Positions 26,493 through 34,419 of a stretch of DNA of 64,000 nucleotides are shown piece after piece. The notes below the pieces were generated by a model, which saw only the letters and a list, made by a program, of their open reading frames with translations, was not told where the DNA came from and ran no database searches. This DNA comes from Gammaproteobacteria bacterium (GTDB lineage: Bacteria; Pseudomonadota; Gammaproteobacteria; GRL18): assembly GCA_016744995.1 (NCBI GenBank), contig JADGDG010000007.1:124001-188000 (forward strand), read 5' to 3'. The position numbers were made by a program, and so were the translations under genes. Every line of letters begins with the position of its first letter. Position 1 is the stretch's first letter.

Positions 26493-26825
26493 ATGAGCCA
26501 AATATCCATAAAATCTCCATCAACAAATAAATCGATTGAACTAACATTTGATAGAGAAATTCATTTTGGCCCCTATTTATTTAATGCAAAAATGGTTGGT
26601 TTTAATATTTTAGAAACTTTAGATACCATTACTGATAGCATCTGTTGGAGTAACAATGATCAATATGTTGCTGTCGTTGAAATTGTATATGATTCAATAA
26701 ATGACAAAAATATTAGCAATTTAAAAACTATAAATACTAAGACAGGAAATGTAGGTTTGGTTGTAAGTAAGGAAGGCATATTGGTACCAAAATCAATTTC
26801 AAATTCTGGTATTGTTCGATTTTAA
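26493..26825 (+). CDS. Candidate immunity protein of orphan module 2
   Basis: A 110-residue protein beginning eight bases after the module 2 toxin stop. It has alternating strands (SIELTFDREIHFGPYLF, ICWSNNDQYVAVVEIVYD, TINTKTGNVGLVVSKEG) and no signal peptide. I do not recognise the family. The VAVVEI and TKTG segments are weakly like a beta-propeller blade. Function is inferred from position. Confidence 0.5.
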   Translation: MSQISIKSPSTNKSIELTFDREIHFGPYLFNAKMVGFNILETLDTITDSICWSNNDQYVAVVEIVYDSINDKNISNLKTINTKTGNVGLVVSKEGILVPKSISNSGIVRF

Positions 26826-26863
26826 GTAGGGGAAATCCCAACTCATTCCAAAAGAAAGAGTCA

Positions 26864-27001
26864 ATGATTCAATTACTTATGACGTGTGAAGCTTTGCTTC
26901 GCTCTGTGGGTGAAAAGTTTTGGGCTAGTAAGATTAAACAAGTTTTGGATAAAAGTGGGGGAAACATAGAGCTCTACTTACTGAAAGAAATATTATCATG
27001 A
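26864..27001 (+). CDS. 45-codon ORF, possible immunity fragment
   Basis: ATG at 26864 opens a frame encoding MIQLLMTCEALLRSVGEKFW, then ASKIKQVLDK and ELYLLKEILS. It is helical and typical of small immunity proteins or of the N-terminal part of one. It lies between the module 2 immunity gene and the boundary repeat at 27016. No separate toxin is attached. Confidence 0.35.
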   Translation: MIQLLMTCEALLRSVGEKFWASKIKQVLDKSGGNIELYLLKEILS

Positions 27002-27015
27002 TTAGTTAAGGCCCC

Positions 27016-27058
27016 CCATCAGAACCTTACAGGACAGTCATAAATTGAATACATCAGG
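27016..27058 (+). repeat. Module boundary repeat, copy D
   Basis: A 43-base sequence that differs from 18537-18579 at four positions. It is followed directly by an Rhs core fragment beginning at the codons for GQYYY. Confidence 0.7.
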
Positions 27059-27218
27059 ACAGTACTATTATATCAAAACAGGCTTGCATTTTAGTCGCCA
27101 TCGGTATTATGATCCCACTACAACACGATTTATTAATCTTGATCCCATTGGGCTGCTGGGTGGGAATAATAATTAAGAGTATGCCAAGAATCCTATTGCC
27201 TGGATTGATCCGTTAGGA
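27053..27218 (+). pseudogene. Rhs core remnant of orphan module 3
   Basis: The bases encode the last part of the core: GQYYYIKTGLHFSRHRYYDP, then RFINLDPIGLLGGNNN, a TAA at 27174-27176 and EYAKNPIAWIDPLGL. The stop is in frame with the toxin tail that follows. Substitutions such as YIKTG for YDVETG show decay. Confidence 0.75.
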
Positions 27219-27614
27219 TTGGTAGCAAAATCAAATGATTGTTCAAAACCAGAAAACAGTGATGCTGCAAAGAGAACACCTAATGAGACTGGTGTTGTTC
27301 GTGAATTCGCAACTTCAACTGATCAAATATTTTATAGAGTTTTCTCTGGTGATAAGCGTGTTGGCGGCTTTCTGACTTCTGTTAAACCAAGTAGTAGTAG
27401 GTTTGCTCAAGAGGCATTAGCGCTACCAAGAAGCAATAAAGCAAATCTTATTCAAGAGGTTTTGGTTCCCGCAGGCACTAATTTAAGGCGCTCTAGGGCA
27501 GCCCCCATTAAAGCGAACAAAATATTTCCAAATCGTCGAGGTGGAGCAGAACAGTTTGAGCTATTGGATAGAATTCCGACGAAGAGCTTGGGGAAAGGAG
27601 TACCACTACGATGA
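27219..27614 (+). CDS. Toxin tail of orphan module 3
   Basis: About 131 residues continuing in frame from the module 3 core remnant; the apparent start is TTG in GLVAKSN, so this is a tail, not an independent gene. Segments IFYRVFSGDKRVGGFLTSVK, ALALPRSNKANLIQEVLVPA, GTNLRRSRAAP and RRGGAEQFELLDRIP match a tail found on Rhs and CDI toxins. The Tyr-Arg, a Ser/Thr and an EQFE element resemble the R-S-E layout of ADP-ribosyltransferases, which is my inference. The stop overlaps the next start (ATGA). Confidence 0.6.
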   Translation: MVAKSNDCSKPENSDAAKRTPNETGVVREFATSTDQIFYRVFSGDKRVGGFLTSVKPSSSRFAQEALALPRSNKANLIQEVLVPAGTNLRRSRAAPIKANKIFPNRRGGAEQFELLDRIPTKSLGKGVPLR

Positions 27615-27949
27615 GTCATGTAACATACTCAGGAAACGTCTTAACAATAGATGGAACGAATGTCCAATGTGCTTATGAGATTATAGATGCATTTGAAGCA
27701 AATGGAGTGGTCATTGTCTTTCTTGATCCAGATGCCAATATGGGGAACACAATGCAGTACCGAAATCTAATTGCATATGGGTTGTCAGGCAAGAAGCTGT
27801 GGGAAGCCGAGCTGCCAACTAAAAAAATCTCGGATGTTTATTGGAAACTAGCAAATAGAGAACCTTTAAAAGTCTATTCTTTTTCATCTCATGAATGTGA
27901 AATAGACCCTGTTACTGGGAAGATACTAAATTCCAATTTTTACAAATAA
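27611..27949 (+). CDS. Candidate immunity protein of orphan module 3
   Basis: A 112-residue protein starting in a 4-base overlap with the toxin tail stop. It shares an ordered pattern with the module 1 immunity protein (VVIVFLDPD, then IAYGLSGKKLWEAELP). The C-terminus reads CEIDPVTGKILNSNFYK. The two tails upstream are also related, so toxin and immunity appear to have diverged as pairs. Confidence 0.6.
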   Translation: MSHVTYSGNVLTIDGTNVQCAYEIIDAFEANGVVIVFLDPDANMGNTMQYRNLIAYGLSGKKLWEAELPTKKISDVYWKLANREPLKVYSFSSHECEIDPVTGKILNSNFYK

Positions 27950-28160
27950 TTTAATATTGCAAAATTTAATTCAAGCCACCCATAAATTGAAAAAAAACCA
28001 GCCCAAAATCCAGATTCTTTCTAAAAAGAGCTGCAAAAAAATAATGCTCTAAGAAATGTAAGTAATTATTGAAATAAAAGCGTGAATAGGCTGTGTGGAG
28101 TTAAAACACAGAATGCCGGACAGAGGCATACCTGCACGGTTTTGTAAGGTAGACTAAACT
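27950..28160. other. Right edge of the Rhs array, no gene
   Basis: This stretch begins with a final boundary motif (GCCACCCATAAATTGA, 27975-27990) that marks the end of the array. The remainder contains the phrase GAATGCCGGACAGAGGCATA around 28112 and no open frame. I see no promoter or RNA gene. Confidence 0.5.
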
Positions 28161-28349
28161 CTAAAACATTATTGATTTTAAGTGGTGATGAGGATGGGAT
28201 GATTGCTTTTGAACTGTTTCCATCCAGGTATGTTCATCGAGTTGCAGTTTTTGCAAGATACCGGGTGTACTGGCATCAATCGAACCGCGCTTATCGTCTC
28301 TGACAATACGACCTGTCCAGTCAACCAGTTTATGACTCTCACCGCATTT
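28161..28349 (-). pseudogene. C-terminal fragment of a REP-associated (Y1-type) transposase
   Basis: On the minus strand a frame reads KCGESHKLVDWTGRIVRDDK, RGSIDASTPGILQKLQLDEH and ends KSIMF-stop. The WTGR-I-RxDKRG-I segment is typical of the C-terminus of REP-associated tyrosine transposases. No N-terminal catalytic HUH or Tyr region remains. It may be the source of the GGGTC-ended palindromes in the window. Confidence 0.65.
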
Positions 28350-28370
28350 TTTTATACTTCTGAGAATTGA

Positions 28371-28619
28371 TTAATAATCAAAATTACCCTGAGATGCTTC
28401 TTTGATTAACTCAAGATCAGCAAGGCAGTTTTTACACTTTTCAATCACTTGCGTCAAATTATCCTGAAGCCAGAGACAATTTTCATCTTCACTCAGCACA
28501 TCAGGGCCTAAAATTTTAACTTCCATGCGGCAGGCAGACGTTTTGTCAAAAAGTTCATCAGCAAAGCAATTTGTATTACAAATGAATAACAACAGAGCTA
28601 AAAGGGAAAATATTCTCAT
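28371..28619 (-). CDS. Small secreted cysteine-containing protein
   Basis: An 82-residue protein with a clear signal peptide (MRIFSLLALLLFICNTNCFA) and a short acidic mature part carrying four cysteines (ACRMEV, NCLWLQ, KCKNC). I do not recognise it. The mature part could form two disulfides in the periplasm. It is probably expressed independently, between the transposase remnant and the CBS gene. Confidence 0.6.
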   Translation of the reverse strand: MRIFSLLALLLFICNTNCFADELFDKTSACRMEVKILGPDVLSEDENCLWLQDNLTQVIEKCKNCLADLELIKEASQGNFDY

Positions 28620-28683
28620 ATCAATAGTACCAAAGTGAGTGAAAACACTATTATCTCACTGATGTACAAATATTAACAAATGT

Positions 28684-29124
28684 TTATGAGTACTCATCAC
28701 CGGCAATATAGTGTTCTAATTGCTCAATGATATATTTTTGCTCAGCAATAATAACTTTAATTAAATCCCCAATTGAAAGCATGCCAACAAGTTTATCTCC
28801 CTTAAGCACTGGTAAATGGCGAATGCGACGCTCTGACATCACCACCATACAATCATCAACCGTCTGACTTGGGAATGTATAGTAGACCTGAGTGCTCATA
28901 ATATCTTTTATTTTTGTGTCTTTTGAAGAACGTCCTTTTAAAATAACCTGCCGGGCATAATCTCTTTCTGAGATCATGCCAACCAGAGAACTATTATTTA
29001 TAACAGCCAGAGCCCCGACACCTTTTTCATCCATCAGTTTGATTGCCTCAAATACAGTATCATCAGGCGTCAAACTCCAGATACCATGACCTTTCTCATT
29101 CAATAACTCACCAACTGTAATCAT
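28684..29124 (-). CDS. CBS domain pair protein
   Basis: A 146-residue protein made of two CBS domains (about 5-60 and 75-130): VFEAIKLMDEKGVGALAVIN, LVGMISERDYARQVILKGR, then DDCMVVMSERRIRHLPVLKG and LVGMLSIGDLIK. Stand-alone CBS pairs bind adenine nucleotides and regulate partner proteins. The partner is unknown here. The frame extends to 29169, but that start lies inside a palindromic element; AAGGTGGGA before the ATG at 29124 favours the shorter form. Confidence 0.88.
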   Translation of the reverse strand: MITVGELLNEKGHGIWSLTPDDTVFEAIKLMDEKGVGALAVINNSSLVGMISERDYARQVILKGRSSKDTKIKDIMSTQVYYTFPSQTVDDCMVVMSERRIRHLPVLKGDKLVGMLSIGDLIKVIIAEQKYIIEQLEHYIAGDEYS

Positions 29125-29154
29125 AATCCCACCTTTCACTAATAAATAGTAGTA

Positions 29155-29231
29155 TGGGGTCAGGGTCAAATGGCATGTTCAGCCGATTATTAATCAGATT
29201 CAGTACTTATTGCCATTTGACTCCGACCCAA
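29155..29231. repeat. GGGTC-ended palindromic element (REP/MITE-like)
   Basis: Terminal inverted repeats GGGGTCAGGGTCAAATGGCA and TGCCATTTGACTCCGACCCA (about 18 of 20 paired) enclose 35 bases. The ends closely match the element at 63110-63174. Such ends are typical of REP-type sequences mobilised by Y1 transposases, a fragment of which lies at 28161. Confidence 0.7.
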
Positions 29232-29250
29232 TTTAGAAGTCGTGCTTAAT

Positions 29251-29280
29251 TTGCTTATAATTCAATTTATAGACTAAAAT
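29251..29280 (+). promoter_or_regulatory. Possible sigma-70 promoter for the 29327 gene
   Basis: TTGCTT, an 18-base spacer and TAAAAT, ending 46 bases upstream of the start codon and just right of the palindromic element. Confidence 0.4.
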
Positions 29281-29326
29281 AATTGCTTTATCTAGTACCC
29301 CAACTTTATACAGGCTTTCAAGGGAT

Positions 29327-30178
29327 ATGAGTAAACTACAGAAAAAAATGGCTGACTACGGATTTGAGTCCAATGATGACTATGAATATCATTTACGTTG
29401 TCTGATGAATAGCCCGTTTAATGGTATAAAAACAGTCAATATTGAGGGACATAAAGGACGCCGAAAAACAGCCTTTGCTAATGCACTGGGATGTGCTCTG
29501 GAATATCCAAATCAGTTTTATTATGATTTTACTCAAAAGGCAGAAGCAGAAGGTAAAGTTATTATTCCTCCCAGCGAAGATGAAGATGGCATAGCAGAAC
29601 CACCGGTGAATGATTTTGATCATATTATGAGTGAAGCCTGTGCATTCAGTGAGGGGGAAGCTACCATCCTGATTTTAGATCAATTACATAGCGCTGATTT
29701 TAAAGATCATATCCGGATTTATCATTTTATAAAATCATGCGAATGGTCTTATGGTGCTAATTCACTGACAGCCAGCCACAAAAACCTGCTGGTTTTATTG
29801 ATCAGTGATGATCCCTTATATCACAGCTTACAAAAATGCAGTTTCAGAATTTGGGTCAATGCTGTCTCATCCGCTCAAAAAGACTATACACCCGCTGATT
29901 TTGAACTTTATGATGATATTCTCCCCACAATGGAAGCATTGGCCAATATTTTTGACAAATTAGAGATGGCCCCTACTTTTAGTGAATATAAAAATATTCT
30001 CAATGATATCCACTTGAATATTCACACCGAACAACATTTATTGCACTCACTTTATGGCTGGATGGAAGGCATTAATCGTGAGCTTTTATATTCTCCCGAA
30101 ATGTTCCCCCTGCTCTCTCAGGTTGTCGAAAAAATCCAGCAATATCATGGCATGGACGAAGTGACAATTGAGAGTTAG
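29327..30178 (+). CDS. Putative P-loop ATPase with degenerate Walker A
   Basis: A 283-residue cytoplasmic protein. NIEGHKGRRKTAFANAL (residues 38-54) sits where a P-loop would be, but the glycine before the Lys-Thr is Arg46. ATILILDQLHSAD (112-124) resembles Walker B. The arrangement recalls AAA+/MoxR-type chaperones lacking a canonical nucleotide site. The rest is helical. I do not recognise a named family. It precedes ampG in the same direction. Confidence 0.6.
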   Translation: MSKLQKKMADYGFESNDDYEYHLRCLMNSPFNGIKTVNIEGHKGRRKTAFANALGCALEYPNQFYYDFTQKAEAEGKVIIPPSEDEDGIAEPPVNDFDHIMSEACAFSEGEATILILDQLHSADFKDHIRIYHFIKSCEWSYGANSLTASHKNLLVLLISDDPLYHSLQKCSFRIWVNAVSSAQKDYTPADFELYDDILPTMEALANIFDKLEMAPTFSEYKNILNDIHLNIHTEQHLLHSLYGWMEGINRELLYSPEMFPLLSQVVEKIQQYHGMDEVTIES

Positions 30179-30251
30179 TTGATAACCTTCAAAATTAAAC
30201 ATTCTATGTTAAACTGTTGCGCGTGGAACGGCTGACCAGGGAGTCCTATTA

Positions 30252-31814
30252 ATGCAAAACAGTGTGACCAGCAGTTGGTCAAGCAGTGCTAAATCTTTCT
30301 TACACCCGCGTGTTATCACTATGCTGTTTCTTGGTTTTTCTGCAGGTATTCCTTTATTACTTATTTTTTCCTCCCTTTCTCTATGGCTGGTTGAAGCGGG
30401 AGTGCAGCGTTCAACTGTCACTTATTTCAGCTGGGCGGCACTGGGTTATTCTTTTAAATTTCTATGGGCACCATTGATAGATCGTCTTCCCGTCCCCTTA
30501 TTAACCAGACTCCTGGGCAGAAGACGAGCCTGGTTACTGGTCGCTCAGTTTCTGGTGATTAGTGCCATCGTCCTGATCGCTTTTGTCGATCCATCTCAGG
30601 GTGAAGAGCATCTGACCCTGATGGCTTTTGCCGCTATCTTTTTAGGTTTTTCAGCCGCAACACAAGATATTGTCATCGATGCCTATCGTATTGAATCCGC
30701 TGATCCTTCATTGCAGGCATTAATGTCATCAACCTATATTGCAGGCTATCGTATCGGCATGCTGGCTTCCGGTGCAGGGGCTCTGGTACTGGCCAGTTAC
30801 TTTGGTTCAACAAAAGAAAGCTACCTTTATAGTGCCTGGCACTGGACCTACCTTTGTATGGCAGTGTTTATGCTGGTTGGTGTGTTTACCACTTTAATTG
30901 TTTCTGAGCCTGAAAAAACACCTAAGAATTTAAGCAAACACACAACCGGCCAATACCTTCAATTTTTATTACTCTTTGTAATCTGTATTATTATTTTTAT
31001 TCTGACATTTATTAGCTTAAAAGCCCCCGTTTCATCAGCAAAACTGATGCTTGCATCATTCTTAGGCGCACCTGTCAGCAGTTTTATCATGGAGTTTTTC
31101 AGACTCACAGCTTCAGGCATTAGTGTGGCTGTTTCTGTTTATTTAATCTCTTTCACCCGTTTTGTTGATAAAGAATTGGTTTGGGAGTCCTATATTGCCC
31201 CCATCAGCGATTATTTTAAGCGTTATGGTACGCAAATTGCCATAGCATTATTAGTCTTTATTGGTTTTTACAGAGTCTCTGATATTGTCCTGGGTGTGAT
31301 TGCCAATGTCTTTTTTCTGGAAATTGGCTTTACCAAATTACAAATTGCAGCTGTTGTCAAAACATTCGGCTTGTTTATGACCATTGCCGGTGGTTTTTTG
31401 GGCGGCCTGCTGGCTGTGCGTTTCGGTATAATAAAAGTATTATTTTTAGGGGCTGTGCTCACCGTTCTGACTAACCTGTTATTTATGCTGCTGGCAACAT
31501 CCGGCAATGATATTGTTTTGTTGTATATGGTTATTTCTGCGGATAATTTATCTGCCGGAATAGCCAGTGCGGCTTTTGTTGCCTTTTTATCCAGCTTAAC
31601 CAATATCTCATTTACTGCAGTTCAATATGCCATATTCAGTTCTCTCATGACACTGATGCCTAAACTGATTGGTGGTTACTCCGGCAGCATAGTTGAAAGC
31701 ATTGGTTACTCAAACTTCTTTCTGGTAGCCAGTTTGATGGGTATACCGGTTATTATTCTGCTTTATTTTTTAAGTAAGCATTTTCAATTAAGACCAAATA
31801 ATGAAAATAACTAG
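30252..31814 (+). CDS. ampG: AmpG-like muropeptide MFS transporter
   Basis: A 520-residue inner-membrane permease with about 14 hydrophobic segments. The N-terminal pattern FSAGIPLLLIFSSLSLWLVE, then YSFKFLWAPLIDRLP, LLGRRRAWLLVAQF and AATQDIVIDAYRIE is characteristic of AmpG, which imports anhydromuropeptides released during wall turnover. The middle (~230-330) is an extended, less conserved segment. It overlaps the following L,D-transpeptidase gene by 14 bases, so the two are an operon. The name is used at family level. Confidence 0.87.
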   Translation: MQNSVTSSWSSSAKSFLHPRVITMLFLGFSAGIPLLLIFSSLSLWLVEAGVQRSTVTYFSWAALGYSFKFLWAPLIDRLPVPLLTRLLGRRRAWLLVAQFLVISAIVLIAFVDPSQGEEHLTLMAFAAIFLGFSAATQDIVIDAYRIESADPSLQALMSSTYIAGYRIGMLASGAGALVLASYFGSTKESYLYSAWHWTYLCMAVFMLVGVFTTLIVSEPEKTPKNLSKHTTGQYLQFLLLFVICIIIFILTFISLKAPVSSAKLMLASFLGAPVSSFIMEFFRLTASGISVAVSVYLISFTRFVDKELVWESYIAPISDYFKRYGTQIAIALLVFIGFYRVSDIVLGVIANVFFLEIGFTKLQIAAVVKTFGLFMTIAGGFLGGLLAVRFGIIKVLFLGAVLTVLTNLLFMLLATSGNDIVLLYMVISADNLSAGIASAAFVAFLSSLTNISFTAVQYAIFSSLMTLMPKLIGGYSGSIVESIGYSNFFLVASLMGIPVIILLYFLSKHFQLRPNNENN

Positions 31815-32421
31815 TGTCCATCGGTTTATTCAGTCTTTAGTCTCCCTCTTTTTTAGAAGAGGAGCTAATGGAATTGAAAGGATGCTTTGTCTGATAGCTA
31901 TATTGCTTACCTTCACATCTATTTCAGCTCATGCTGAAGAAGATATCTGGCTGCTGATTGATACTCAAAAGCTGGTGTTAGAAGTGAAGCTGGGAAATGT
32001 GACCCTGGTCAAATATTCCAATATTTCTATTGGTCGTAATGGTTCTGGTTTTAAGCGCAAACGAGGTGATGATATCACGCCTCTGGGCAGCTATAAAATC
32101 GGCTGGATTAATCGAAATAGTCGCTATCATTTATTTTTTGGTTTTAACTATCCTTCCATTGAAAATGCCCAAAAAGCACTGATAAAAGGTCTGGTAACGC
32201 CAAAAACCTTTACTAAAATTGCTATTGCCCACAAACATAATCAGGTTCCACCCCAAAATACCCCCATGGGAGGGCTGATAGGCATTCATGGACTTGGACG
32301 AGGTGACAAAGAAATTCATGCCACTATGAACTGGACTCATGGCTGCATTGCACTCACCAATGAACAGATCAATAATTTAGATAAGTTGATAAAAAATGGG
32401 ACTAAAGTTATAGTTAAGTAA
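31801..32421 (+). CDS. L,D-transpeptidase (YkuD domain), secreted
   Basis: A 206-residue protein with a hydrophobic leader (CLIAILLTFTSISAHA) and a YkuD domain. The catalytic motif is IGIHGLGRGDKEIHATMNWT followed by HGCIAL, where Cys is the nucleophile and the two His are conserved. YkuD enzymes make 3-3 peptide crosslinks or attach lipoproteins to peptidoglycan. The start overlaps ampG; internal ATG codons closer to the leader are possible. An Lpp-like lipoprotein gene follows 40 bases downstream, a plausible substrate. Confidence 0.85.
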   Translation: MKITSVHRFIQSLVSLFFRRGANGIERMLCLIAILLTFTSISAHAEEDIWLLIDTQKLVLEVKLGNVTLVKYSNISIGRNGSGFKRKRGDDITPLGSYKIGWINRNSRYHLFFGFNYPSIENAQKALIKGLVTPKTFTKIAIAHKHNQVPPQNTPMGGLIGIHGLGRGDKEIHATMNWTHGCIALTNEQINNLDKLIKNGTKVIVK

Positions 32422-32461
32422 ACCAAGCCAAACTTAGCTAACCAATATGGGAAGACACAAA

Positions 32462-32710
32462 ATGAAGAAAACTCTAAAATTTGCTTCAATGCTATTCGTA
32501 GCCGCAGCTGCAACAGGTTGCGCTAACACCTCACAACTTCAGACTGATGTTGATGCATTAAAGGCTCAAATGGCAACTGTTTCAGCTGAAGCAGCTGAAG
32601 CTAATGAGCGTTCAAAAGCAGCAGAAGCCACTGCGAACAGAGCAGAACAAACAGCCGATGATGCCAATAGCAAGCTGGATCGCATGTTCAAAAAATCAAT
32701 GATGAAATAA
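32462..32710 (+). CDS. Lpp/OprI-like murein lipoprotein
   Basis: An 82-residue lipoprotein. GGAAG about eight bases before the ATG at 32462 selects this start over 32447. The leader KKTLKFASMLFVAAAATGC ends in a lipobox with Cys. The mature part is an alanine-rich heptad helix (DALKAQMATVSAEAAEANER, AAEATANRAEQTADDANSKL) and ends KKSMMK with the terminal Lys used for peptidoglycan attachment in Lpp. Two L,D-transpeptidases flank it, which could catalyse that attachment. Confidence 0.85.
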   Translation: MKKTLKFASMLFVAAAATGCANTSQLQTDVDALKAQMATVSAEAAEANERSKAAEATANRAEQTADDANSKLDRMFKKSMMK

Positions 32711-32722
32711 GATATAAAATCA

Positions 32723-32745
32723 GGGAGGGTCTTACTTACCTCCCT
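32723..32745. terminator. Terminator hairpin after the Lpp-like gene
   Basis: AGGGAGG / CCTCCCT with a 9-base loop, 13 bases after the stop and lying between two convergent genes. The T tract is short (TTATG). Confidence 0.6.
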
Positions 32746-32768
32746 TATGCCCTTTCAAACCAGATACA

Positions 32769-33731
32769 TTAAAATAAATCTTCAACGGGATCACTCTGAA
32801 TTATAACAGGACGTGTAATTGCAACCGGAAGACCATTTTTCTGCTCCAGAGCTTTTCTTAAAGCCTGTGCTTCAACAACCAGCTCCTGTTGGTAATTATG
32901 TTTAAAAAATGTCTTTTTGATCAATTCCATTGTCTTTTCATAAAGTACATCATAAGCTAATTCTTCGCCTTCCAGCTGGGGATGGACTTCAATATATATT
33001 TTCTGATTAAACCAGCCCACTTTTACAGGCTGATTAATAATATTTACCGGCATACCAAGCTTGACCTCTGGAAATAATTTTTCAATATCTTCAGGGTACA
33101 TGCGTACACAGCCATGGCTCACACGCATACCCACGCCATAAGGTTTGTTGGTACCATGAATGAGATAACCCGGAATACCAAGACGTAAAGCAAAAAGTCC
33201 CAGTGGATTATCCGGCCCTGCAGGTACAACATCCGGTAGAGGATCGCCTTTTTCAGCATGTTCTTTTTTAATTGACTCTGGTGGTGTCCAGGTCGGGTCA
33301 GCCTTCTTCTGAATAACTTTAGTCTGTCCCAGTGGTGTATTCCAATCCTGTCGACCGATACTCACCGGATGTGTAATAACGTTTTTGTTATCCGATGAAA
33401 AGTAATATAAACGATACTCAGGCAAGTTAAGAGTTAGTCCTTTTCTGGGTGTATCGGGGAGGATACGGCTACTGGGAATTAAAATAGAGGCTTGTGTTCC
33501 AGGCAGCCAGCGATCAACCTCTGGATTAACTAATAAAATTTCATTTTGACCTATATTATACCTTCGAGCTACATCTAAAAGTGTATCTTCCTGCTTTGCA
33601 TGAATATATAAAGGTTCCTCAGGTGACGCTCCAATAAGACTTTCATTTGGATCCGCAGGTAAATTAAAAACACTTGACCAGACACTGGAGAAACTCAGCA
33701 ACAGGATAAAAAAGACTAAAAACAATTTCAT
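32769..33731 (-). CDS. L,D-transpeptidase with LysM domain (ErfK/YbiS type)
   Basis: A 320-residue periplasmic enzyme: signal peptide (LFLVFFILLLSFSSVWS), a LysM-like wall-binding segment (EDTLLDVARRYNIGQNEILL), then a YkuD domain with LIHGTNKPYGVGMRVSHGCV and RMYPEDIEKLF. Length and layout match ErfK, YbiS, YcfS and YnhG of Escherichia coli, which anchor Lpp to peptidoglycan or make 3-3 crosslinks. It is convergent with the Lpp-like gene. Confidence 0.9.
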   Translation of the reverse strand: MKLFLVFFILLLSFSSVWSSVFNLPADPNESLIGASPEEPLYIHAKQEDTLLDVARRYNIGQNEILLVNPEVDRWLPGTQASILIPSSRILPDTPRKGLTLNLPEYRLYYFSSDNKNVITHPVSIGRQDWNTPLGQTKVIQKKADPTWTPPESIKKEHAEKGDPLPDVVPAGPDNPLGLFALRLGIPGYLIHGTNKPYGVGMRVSHGCVRMYPEDIEKLFPEVKLGMPVNIINQPVKVGWFNQKIYIEVHPQLEGEELAYDVLYEKTMELIKKTFFKHNYQQELVVEAQALRKALEQKNGLPVAITRPVIIQSDPVEDLF

Positions 33732-33844
33732 TTTAATTCCAATGCTTATTGCTAAATGTACAGATAAGCTATTTACTTAATTTTCACAAAATAATAAACT
33801 AATTTATTGTTTAAAATTAAACCTAAAGAAACAGAGTATAATGT

Positions 33845-34372
33845 ATGAAAGCTAAAATTGGTATTATCACCGCTTCTGACAGAGCCAGTGCTGGAGTTTA
33901 TGAAGATCTTTCGGGCAAAGCAATTATTGACACAATGCATGACTATCTTACTTCAGAATGGGAACCTGTTTATCGAGTGATCCCAGATGAACAAGATGAT
34001 CTGGAGCAAGCCATGATTGAATTAGCTGATCAGGAAAACTGCTGTTTAATTGTCACCACAGGTGGTACAGGACCAGCCAAACGCGATGTCACGCCTGAAG
34101 CCACTGAAAATGTCTGTGATAAAATGATGCCTGGCTTTGGTGAACTCATGCGCCAGGTGAGCTTGCAATACGTAGCCACAGCCATTCTTTCACGTCAAAC
34201 CGCAGGTATTCGCGGCAATTCACTGATTGTTAATTTACCAGGTAAGCCAAAATCAATCCGTGAATGTCTGGATGCAGTTTTTCCAGCAATCCCCTATTGT
34301 ATTGATCTCATTGACGGCCCCTTTCTTGAGTGTAATGAAGAGGTAATAAAGCCCTTTCGCCCTAAAAAATAA
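33845..34372 (+). CDS. mog: Molybdopterin adenylyltransferase
   Basis: A 175-residue protein matching Mog, which adenylates molybdopterin before molybdate insertion. Motifs: IGIITASDRASAGVYEDLSG, TTGGTGPAKRDVTPEAT, MPGFGELMRQ, LSRQTAGIRGNSLIVNLPGK and CLDAVFPAIPYC. Length is slightly below the E. coli enzyme. It is a single gene followed closely by a psiE-like gene. TATAAT at 33837-33842 immediately precedes the ATG, so a leader cannot be assigned. Confidence 0.92.
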   Translation: MKAKIGIITASDRASAGVYEDLSGKAIIDTMHDYLTSEWEPVYRVIPDEQDDLEQAMIELADQENCCLIVTTGGTGPAKRDVTPEATENVCDKMMPGFGELMRQVSLQYVATAILSRQTAGIRGNSLIVNLPGKPKSIRECLDAVFPAIPYCIDLIDGPFLECNEEVIKPFRPKK

Positions 34373-34419
34373 GTGCTGTATTGAACAGTGGCGGAGCCAA
34401 ATCCTTAAAGGTACCAGGC

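Noticed and set aside
27053-27614. A complete third Rhs gene
   Set aside because: Only the last ~55 core residues are present, with an in-frame TAA and no start, adaptor or N-terminal part.
28161-28349. Intact insertion sequence
   Set aside because: Only a C-terminal transposase fragment remains and there are no matching terminal repeats around it.
29125-29169. Longer start of the CBS protein
   Set aside because: The extra codons fall in the palindromic element; AAGGTGGGA precedes the inner ATG.
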